This document shows, piece by piece, positions 58,471 through 64,000 of a stretch of 64,000 nucleotides of DNA (position 1 is the stretch's first letter; every line of letters begins with the position of its first letter). The notes under the pieces are model-generated. The model had not been told where the DNA came from, made no database searches, and saw only the letters and a program-made list of their open reading frames with translations. The stretch covers positions 62,001 to 126,000 of the forward strand of contig NZ_PYFW01000007.1 of assembly GCF_003020125.1 (NCBI RefSeq). Reading direction: 5' to 3'. The position numbers and the translations under genes are program-made. Origin of the DNA: Bradyrhizobium sp. MOS003. Its GTDB lineage: Bacteria; Pseudomonadota; Alphaproteobacteria; Rhizobiales; Xanthobacteraceae.

Positions 58471-60681
58471 ATGAAGAACCAACCCAAGATCACCCCCGAA
58501 CTGGTTGCCGCCCACGGGCTCAAGCCCGACGAATACGAGCGCATCCTGAAGCTGATCGGGCGGGAGCCGACCTTCACCGAGCTCGGCATCTTCTCGGCGA
58601 TGTGGAACGAGCACTGCTCGTACAAATCCTCGCGCATCCATCTCAAGGGCCTGCCGACCAAGGCGCCCTGGGTGATCCAGGGCCCCGGCGAGAATGCCGG
58701 CGTGATCGACATCGGCGACGGCCAGGCCGTGGTCTTCAAGATGGAAAGCCACAACCACCCGAGCTACATCGAGCCTTACCAAGGCGCGACGACGGGCGTC
58801 GGCGGCATCCTGCGCGACGTCTTTACCATGGGTGCGCGGCCGATCGCCTGTCTCAATGCGCTCAGCTTCGGCGCGCCCGAGCATGCCAGGACCCGGCATC
58901 TCGTCTCCGGCGTCGTCGCCGGCGTCGGCGGCTACGGTAATTCCTTCGGCGTGCCGACGGTCGGCGGCCAGGTGCGTTTCCACACCCGCTATGACGGCAA
59001 CATCCTCGTCAACGCGATGGCTGTCGGCCTCGCCGACACCGACAAGATTTTCTATGCGGCGGCCTCCGGCGTGAACATGCCGATCGTCTATCTCGGCTCC
59101 AAGACGGGCCGCGATGGCATTCACGGCGCCTCGATGGCCTCGGCCGAATTCGACGACAAGTCCGAGGAGAAGCGCCCGACCGTGCAGGTCGGCGATCCCT
59201 TCGCCGAGAAGCTGCTGCTGGAAGCCTGCCTCGAGATCATGGAGAAGGGCTGCGTCATCGCGATCCAGGACATGGGCGCAGCGGGGCTCACATGCTCGGC
59301 GGTCGAGATGGGCGCCAAGGGCGACCTCGGTGTCGACCTCGATCTCGACGCGGTGCCCACCCGCGAAACCGGCATGAGCGCCTACGAAATGATGCTCTCG
59401 GAAAGCCAGGAGCGCATGCTCATGGTGCTCAAGCCCGAGAAGGAAAAGGAAGCCGAGGCGATCTTCAGGAAGTGGGGGCTCGACTTCGCGGTGGTCGGCT
59501 ACACCACGCCGAGCAAGCGCTTCGTGGTCAAGCATGGCGGTGACGTCATGGCCGATCTGCCGATCAAGGAGCTCGGCGACGAGGCGCCGCTGTACGATCG
59601 TCCGCACGTGGCCTCCGCCGCGCTGCCGGTCGTGCATGCGCGCGAGGTGCCGGCGCCGATGGGCGTAGGTCACGCGCTGGAGAAGCTGATCGGCACGCCC
59701 GACATGTGCAGCAAGCGCTGGGTCTGGGAGCAGTACGACCACGTCATCCTCGGCAACACCATGCAGCGTCCCGGCGGCGATGCCGCCGTGGTGCGCGTCG
59801 AGGACGGGCCAAAGGGCCTGGCGCTCACCGTCGACGTCACGCCCCGCTATTGCGAGGCCGATCCCTATCAGGGCGGCATGCAGGCGGTGGCGGAAGCCTG
59901 GCGCAACATTACGGCGGTCGGCGGCAAGCCGCTCGCGATCACCGACAATCTGAATTTCGGCAACCCCGAAAGGCCCGAGATCATGGGCCAGTTCGTCGGC
60001 TGCCTGAAGGGCATCTCGGAAGCCTGCCGCACGCTGGACTTTCCGGTCGTCTCCGGCAACGTCTCGCTCTACAACGAGACCAACGGCCGCGCGATCCTTC
60101 CCACGCCCTCGATCGGCGGCGTCGGACTGCTCGACGACTTCACCAAGTCGGCGTCGCTGGCCTTCAAGGCCGAGGGTGAGGCCATCCTCTTGGTCGGCGA
60201 TACCCATGGCTGGCTCGGTCAGTCGGTCTATCTGCGCGAAATCTGCGGCCGCGAAGAGGGCGCCCCGCCGCCGGTCGATCTCGCCGCCGAAAAGCGCAAC
60301 GGCGATTGCGTCCGCGGCATGATCCATGCGGGCACCGCGACCGCCGTGCACGACTTGTCCGACGGCGGCCTGCTGATCGCGCTGGCCGAGATGGCGATGG
60401 CAGGCGGTATCGGCGCCAAGCTCCTGGCAGCCCCGACTTCGCTGATCTCGCAGGCCTATTGGTTCGGCGAGGACCAGGCGCGCTATCTCGTCACCGTGCC
60501 GGAAACCGAAGCCGGCCGCGTGCTCGCCAAGATGCGCGGCTGCGAGGTGCCCTGCGTGCGGATCGGCACCACCGGCGGCGATGCGATCGCCATCGCGGGT
60601 GAAGCGCCTGTCACGATCGATGCGCTGCGGACGTCGCACGAGCGCTGGCTGCCGGACTACATGGGCGGGAAGGCGGCCTGA
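58471..60681 (+). CDS. purL: FGAM synthase large subunit PurL
   Basis: 736 residues, the small PurL type that works with PurS and PurQ. ATP-dependent amidation of FGAR. Typical blocks are MWNEHCSYKSSRIHLKGLP (about 45-63), MESHNHPSYIEPYQGATTG (about 90-108), GGKPLAITDNLNFGNPERP (near 485) and VHDLSDGGLLIALAEMAMAG (near 627). Start at 58471 by homology to the family; upstream in-frame residues are not conserved. Confidence 0.98.
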   Translation: MKNQPKITPELVAAHGLKPDEYERILKLIGREPTFTELGIFSAMWNEHCSYKSSRIHLKGLPTKAPWVIQGPGENAGVIDIGDGQAVVFKMESHNHPSYIEPYQGATTGVGGILRDVFTMGARPIACLNALSFGAPEHARTRHLVSGVVAGVGGYGNSFGVPTVGGQVRFHTRYDGNILVNAMAVGLADTDKIFYAAASGVNMPIVYLGSKTGRDGIHGASMASAEFDDKSEEKRPTVQVGDPFAEKLLLEACLEIMEKGCVIAIQDMGAAGLTCSAVEMGAKGDLGVDLDLDAVPTRETGMSAYEMMLSESQERMLMVLKPEKEKEAEAIFRKWGLDFAVVGYTTPSKRFVVKHGGDVMADLPIKELGDEAPLYDRPHVASAALPVVHAREVPAPMGVGHALEKLIGTPDMCSKRWVWEQYDHVILGNTMQRPGGDAAVVRVEDGPKGLALTVDVTPRYCEADPYQGGMQAVAEAWRNITAVGGKPLAITDNLNFGNPERPEIMGQFVGCLKGISEACRTLDFPVVSGNVSLYNETNGRAILPTPSIGGVGLLDDFTKSASLAFKAEGEAILLVGDTHGWLGQSVYLREICGREEGAPPPVDLAAEKRNGDCVRGMIHAGTATAVHDLSDGGLLIALAEMAMAGGIGAKLLAAPTSLISQAYWFGEDQARYLVTVPETEAGRVLAKMRGCEVPCVRIGTTGGDAIAIAGEAPVTIDALRTSHERWLPDYMGGKAA

Positions 60682-60698
60682 GGCGGGGCCCCATACTC

Positions 60699-60784
60699 CG
60701 TCATTGCGAGGAGCTAAGCGACGAAGCAATCCAGACTGTCTCCGCGGAGGAACTCTGGATTGCTTCGCTGCGCTCGCAATGACG
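60699..60784. repeat. Palindromic repeat (CGTCATTGCGAGGAGC type) after purL
   Basis: CGTCATTGCGAGGAGCTAAG at the left matches the inverse CTGCGCTCGCAATGACG at the right, with inner GAAGCAATCCAGA / TCTGGATTGCTTC. A well-known type of intergenic repeat in Bradyrhizobium and Rhodopseudomonas, between convergent genes. Confidence 0.85.
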
Positions 60785-60801
60785 CGACGAGGGAGCGTGC
60801 C

Positions 60802-61989
60802 TCACAACACGTGCGACGCCCCCGGTATCTTCCGCAATACCGCTGTCAGTCCCCAGCTCAAAATCACCGTAAGCACGAACCCGATTGCGGCCTTCACGAT
60901 CGCCGGCAGCTCGTAGTCGTACAGCGCGTACTGGATCCACAGTGCGATCGGATAGTGCACCAGGAAGATGCCGTAGGCATCAGCCTGCATGCGGTCGAGC
61001 AGGGTCGGCCCCGGCGCCTTCGAATGCAGAAAGAAAGCGAGGATCGCGAGCAGGATCGAGGCCGAGAACAGCACCAGGAACGTGCCGTAAAACACATGGT
61101 ACCAGTGCGGCAGCGGATCGGGACTGCCGAGGATTTCGCGCTTGATGTAGATCATGCCCCACATCAGGCAGTAGGGGATCAGCGTGACGATCACCCACAG
61201 CCAGCGCTGCTTCGGCAACTGGCCATCGGCGCCGAGGATGCCGCGATCGAAATTCGCCGAACCCACGCTGGCGCCGATGAAGAAATAGCTGAAATAGAGC
61301 AGGATGCGGCTCGCCTGCACCGAGAACGGCCCGAACTCGAACCACTTGTTGGCACCGAAATAGACCAGCGCCGGTACATAGACGAGCACACTGACGCCGG
61401 CGAGCAGCAGCCAGAACACGGCCGGCTGCTCGAATCCGCGAAGCGAGACGCGGTTGACCGGATCGACCAGATGCGAGGAGACACGGTAGAGCAGGCTTGC
61501 GGTGAGGTCGAAGGCGAGCAGCACCCACACGAACCAGATCGGGCCGCTCGGCCATGGGCCCGACGTCACCGTCTTCCACCAGAATGCAGCGAAGGTCAGC
61601 TCGGGCTCGGCCCGCAGCGCGATCGCGTAATAGGCGAGCGGGATGACGGTGAGCGCCGCGATCGCGAACGGCAGCCCAAGCCGCAGCAGGCGGTCGCGCA
61701 AAAAGACCGACGGCGCCTTGCGCGCGATGCCGGGCCAGGTGAACAGGCCCGACAGGAAGAAGAACATCGCCATGAAGAAGCTGTCGGTGGCGAGCACGAT
61801 CATGTCGAAGCCGGCAAACGACGTCGGATCGGTGTGACCGAAATGGGTGTAGGGGATCACCGCATGGTGCAGCAGCACCACCAGCGTCAGGAAGGTGCGG
61901 GCGCGATCGAGCGAAAGATTGCGTGCCTTGGTCTTGGGGGCGGCGTGCGCTTCCGCACCGATCGTCGCCGAATGTGACATCGTGGTCAT
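60802..61989 (-). CDS. Acyltransferase 3 (OafA/OpgC-like) membrane protein
   Basis: 395 residues with about ten hydrophobic helices. The N-terminal SLDRARTFLTLVVLLHHAVIPY contains the conserved Arg and His pair of acyltransferase-3 enzymes, and FFFLSGLFTW follows. It would transfer acyl or succinyl groups from the cytoplasmic side to a surface sugar. Substrate unknown; no glycan cluster is adjacent. Confidence 0.88.
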   Translation of the reverse strand: MTTMSHSATIGAEAHAAPKTKARNLSLDRARTFLTLVVLLHHAVIPYTHFGHTDPTSFAGFDMIVLATDSFFMAMFFFLSGLFTWPGIARKAPSVFLRDRLLRLGLPFAIAALTVIPLAYYAIALRAEPELTFAAFWWKTVTSGPWPSGPIWFVWVLLAFDLTASLLYRVSSHLVDPVNRVSLRGFEQPAVFWLLLAGVSVLVYVPALVYFGANKWFEFGPFSVQASRILLYFSYFFIGASVGSANFDRGILGADGQLPKQRWLWVIVTLIPYCLMWGMIYIKREILGSPDPLPHWYHVFYGTFLVLFSASILLAILAFFLHSKAPGPTLLDRMQADAYGIFLVHYPIALWIQYALYDYELPAIVKAAIGFVLTVILSWGLTAVLRKIPGASHVL

Positions 61990-62155
61990 GGCCGCCCCGC
62001 GCTCCTGCTCCCGGCGCGACTGTGCCGCCCGGAACCGGATTCAGCAAGCCTCGTTTGAGCTGTGCCGGTCGTAGGAACCAGTTCCGCGCAGCGAAGTTAG
62101 CGTTCCCGAAAAGGGCTTGGGCCGCAGGCTAGCGGCAAGATTTTCGGAGCTGGCG

Positions 62156-62329
62156 ATGACGATCCTGAAATGGGCGCTGATCTTCCTACTGGTCTCCATT
62201 GTGGCCGGCGTGCTCGGCTTCACGGGCATTTCGGCCGCCTCCGCCGATATCGCCCGCTTCCTGTTCTACGTCTTCGTCGTGATCTTCCTGGTGCTGCTGA
62301 TCCTGGGGTTGACGATCTTCAGGGCGTAG
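62156..62329 (+). CDS. DUF1328 small membrane protein
   Basis: 57 residues from the ATG at 62156 with GGAG upstream. Two hydrophobic helices (about 4-22 and 32-53) around GFTGISAASADIARFLFYVF, the YtjA/DUF1328 pattern. Function unknown; often stress-linked in proteobacteria. Confidence 0.88.
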   Translation: MTILKWALIFLLVSIVAGVLGFTGISAASADIARFLFYVFVVIFLVLLILGLTIFRA

Positions 62330-62454
62330 CCGGCGCGGATCTCGACCTCGCCCCCGTCATGGCCGGGCTCGTCCCGGCCATCCACGCATCGCAACGCACG
62401 ACCGAGAGCGGGGATGTCCGAAACAAGCTCGGGCGTGACGAACTCGTGAGACAT

Positions 62455-62814
62455 TTATTCCACTTCTTCGATCTTCACCTTGTCCGGATAGAAGGCGAGA
62501 TGGCCGGAAATCTCGGTCATCGCGGGGAAAGGCGTCTCGTAGGTCCAGATCGCATTGTCCAACGTCTTGCCGTCGGCCTTGACGCTGTAATAGCTGGCGT
62601 CGCCCTTGTAGGGGCAATGGGTGGTGCGCTCGGTTCGCTCCAGCAGGGCCATGTTGGCGTCCTCGCGCGGTACATATTGCACCGCCGGGTATTTAGCCTC
62701 TTTCAAGGTCAGTGCCTTGCTGGTCTCGGCGATCAAGACGTCGCCCGCGGTGACGCGGACGCGACGGGGATTTTGGGTGATGGTGATGGGGTGGTCGGGC
62801 CCTGGAATCTTCAT
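62455..62814 (-). CDS. DUF427 domain protein
   Basis: 119 residues from the ATG at 62814. DUF427 beta-fold with HPITITQNPRRVRVTAGDVLIAETSKAL, YVPREDANMALLERTERTTHCPYKGDASYYSV and IWTYETPFPAMTEISGHLAFYPDKV. Small soluble protein of unknown activity. Confidence 0.9.
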   Translation of the reverse strand: MKIPGPDHPITITQNPRRVRVTAGDVLIAETSKALTLKEAKYPAVQYVPREDANMALLERTERTTHCPYKGDASYYSVKADGKTLDNAIWTYETPFPAMTEISGHLAFYPDKVKIEEVE

Positions 62815-63008
62815 GATGTCACGCCTTTTCGATCGATCTGCCGCGCGCGGCACTTTGTCGTGCCTTTATCCTGATGGGATCAGGGATATAGTGCCTGAAG
62901 GCGTGACGTAGAAGGCCGTTCACGCTAAGTTTCGCCATGCCGACAAGTTTGGCTTTGCAGATTCGACCCCGGCAAGCGATTCTCTGCCGAGACAGGAGCT
63001 AGACCCTA

Positions 63009-63245
63009 ATGCCCATGGACGCCCACGATATCGAGGCGATGATCAAGGCAGCGATCCCCGATGCCCAGGTGACCATCCGTGACCTCGCCGGGGATGGCGA
63101 CCATTATGCCGCGACGGTGATCTCGGAATCCTTCCGCGGCAAGTCCCGCGTCCAGCAGCACCAGATCGTCTATCAATCCCTGCGCGGCCAGATGGGCGGC
63201 GTGCTGCACGCGCTGGCGCTGCAAACCGGCGTGCCGGGCGCCTGA
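63009..63245 (+). CDS. BolA/IbaG-family protein
   Basis: 78 residues with AGGAG upstream (alternative ATG at 63015). The class II KH-like BolA fold: DAQVTIRDLAGDGDHYAATVISESFRGKSRVQQHQIVYQSLRGQM, with the conserved Gly-Asp-Gly-Asp-His and a His in QQHQ for iron-sulfur binding with a monothiol glutaredoxin. Usually a [2Fe-2S] cluster transfer helper; the grxD gene is not in the window but may follow elsewhere. Confidence 0.92.
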   Translation: MPMDAHDIEAMIKAAIPDAQVTIRDLAGDGDHYAATVISESFRGKSRVQQHQIVYQSLRGQMGGVLHALALQTGVPGA

Positions 63246-63270
63246 CCTGATCGCGCGACGGGAGGCCACG

Positions 63271-64000
63271 ATGGCTGCGGACAATGCTCGCGGTGCGATG
63301 TTTCGCGTCATCGTGCCGAACCAGCACAGCCGTGTCACCAACGTCGAGCTGTTCTTCGACCTGGTCTTCGTCTTCGCCGTCACGCAGGTGTCGCACACGC
63401 TGCTGCACCGTTTCACGCCGCTTGGCGCGGTGCACGTCACGGTGCTGTTTCTCGCGGTGTGGTGGGTGTGGGTCTACACCGCCTGGGTCACCAACTGGCT
63501 CAATCCGGAGCTGACGCCGGTCCGCGTCATGCTCTTCCTGATGATGCTCGGCGGTCTCGTGCTGTCGACGACGATCCCGACCGCCTTCGAAGGGCGGGGC
63601 CTGTGGTTTGCGATCGCTTACGCGACGATGCAAATCGGGCGCACCGCGTTCTGGCTGTTCGCAACGCCGCGGCATAGGACAGCGGTCCGCCACAACGCGA
63701 TCCGCATTCTGACCTGGCTCTCGATCTCCGCGGTGTTGTGGATCGCAGGCGGCCTCTCCGCAGGTGAGACGCGGCTGTGGCTGTGGATTGCGGCAGTCAC
63801 CTGGGAGTACGTCTCGCCGGCGGCGCGCTTCTGGGTTCCCAAGCTCGGTTTCTCGTCGGTCGAGGCCTGGGCCGTCGAGGGCGGTCACATGGCCGAGCGC
63901 TGCTCGCTCTTCGTCATCATCGCGCTCGGCGAAGCCGTCGTGGTCAACGGCGCGACCTTTGCCGAGCTGGAGTGGACCGCGGACAACGTCCTGGCCTTCG
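63271..64000 (+). CDS. Low temperature requirement A (LtrA) family protein, truncated by window end
   Basis: ATG at 63271 after GGGAGG; 243 residues are visible before the edge. The family opening VTNVELFFDLVFVFAVTQVSH (about 22-42) and several hydrophobic helices follow, with WAVEGGHMAERCSLFVIIALGE near 208. LtrA proteins are polytopic membrane proteins of uncertain function. It follows bolA by 25 bases. Confidence 0.9.
   Translation, partial: MAADNARGAMFRVIVPNQHSRVTNVELFFDLVFVFAVTQVSHTLLHRFTPLGAVHVTVLFLAVWWVWVYTAWVTNWLNPELTPVRVMLFLMMLGGLVLSTTIPTAFEGRGLWFAIAYATMQIGRTAFWLFATPRHRTAVRHNAIRILTWLSISAVLWIAGGLSAGETRLWLWIAAVTWEYVSPAARFWVPKLGFSSVEAWAVEGGHMAERCSLFVIIALGEAVVVNGATFAELEWTADNVLAF

Noticed and set aside
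58183..60729. 848-residue minus-strand open frame opposite purL
   Set aside because: purL is certain; the antisense frame is a codon-bias artefact.

Overview
The window reads as chromosomal DNA of a Bradyrhizobium-like alphaproteobacterium (order Hyphomicrobiales). This is inferred from the strongly GC-rich codon use, the alphaproteobacterial GAAC-N7-GAAC SOS box before recA, the ATPase zeta subunit, the types of purine and glycine-cleavage genes, and many short palindromic intergenic elements of a kind I recall from Bradyrhizobium and Rhodopseudomonas genomes. No species can be named from sequence alone. No tRNA, rRNA, CRISPR array, transposase or phage gene was seen.

Layout. (1) 0-8.8 kb: a sulfide/persulfide module. 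A four-gene minus-strand operon (sulfide:quinone oxidoreductase, TrxC, a small DUF2892 membrane protein, a CcoG-type ferredoxin) diverges from a two-cysteine ArsR/BigR/SqrR-type repressor, which is followed by an RND efflux pair and a CxxC AhpD-like protein. A palindrome sits between the two arms. (2) 8.8-17 kb: small exported, lipoprotein and DUF genes, a frameshifted PQQ dehydrogenase, PilZ, HdeA-like and thioesterase genes, and two members of a small exported family ending in DPWGG. (3) 17-32 kb: housekeeping genes: recA with SOS box, gcvT-gcvH-gcvP behind a tandem glycine riboswitch, alaS, a cyclic-nucleotide-gated K+ channel, icd, and a trmJ gene fused to a DUF559 nuclease-like domain. 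(4) 32-36 kb: an accessory-looking patch with an exported TPR-CHAT caspase-like protein, a small exported protein with a Ser-Ala-Cys motif, and the eroded end of an amidohydrolase gene. (5) 36-43.5 kb: SDR/LysR, a hotdog protein, and a translationally coupled set (mddA, LuxR-type regulator, quinone oxidoreductase) divergent from a BTAD-alpha/beta-hydrolase fusion. (6) 43.6-51.1 kb: a cyanate cluster: TetR, then OsmC, acyl-CoA dehydrogenase-like, rhodanese, a nitrate/cyanate-type ABC importer and cyanase, apparently read from a sigma-54 promoter with a TetR-like operator at its start site. (7) 51-61 kb: purine genes purC-purS, purQ and purL, interrupted by corA and other genes. (8) 61-64 kb: acyltransferase, DUF1328, DUF427, BolA and a truncated LtrA gene.

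How the parts work together. The sqr module would oxidise sulfide to persulfide and pass electrons to quinone, with TrxC reducing persulfides and the repressor sensing them. The cyn module would import cyanate and convert it with bicarbonate to ammonia and CO2, which fits nitrogen (sigma-54) control; the rhodanese and OsmC genes point to sulfane sulfur or thiocyanate chemistry. Glycine cleavage is controlled by its own substrate. PurS, PurQ and PurL form the FGAM synthase complex although corA and repeats separate their genes.

Three coding sequences (PQQ dehydrogenase, a TPR membrane protein, the amidohydrolase remnant) each carry what looks like a single-base deletion. These could be real decay or sequencing error, so they are described as frameshifted rather than dead.
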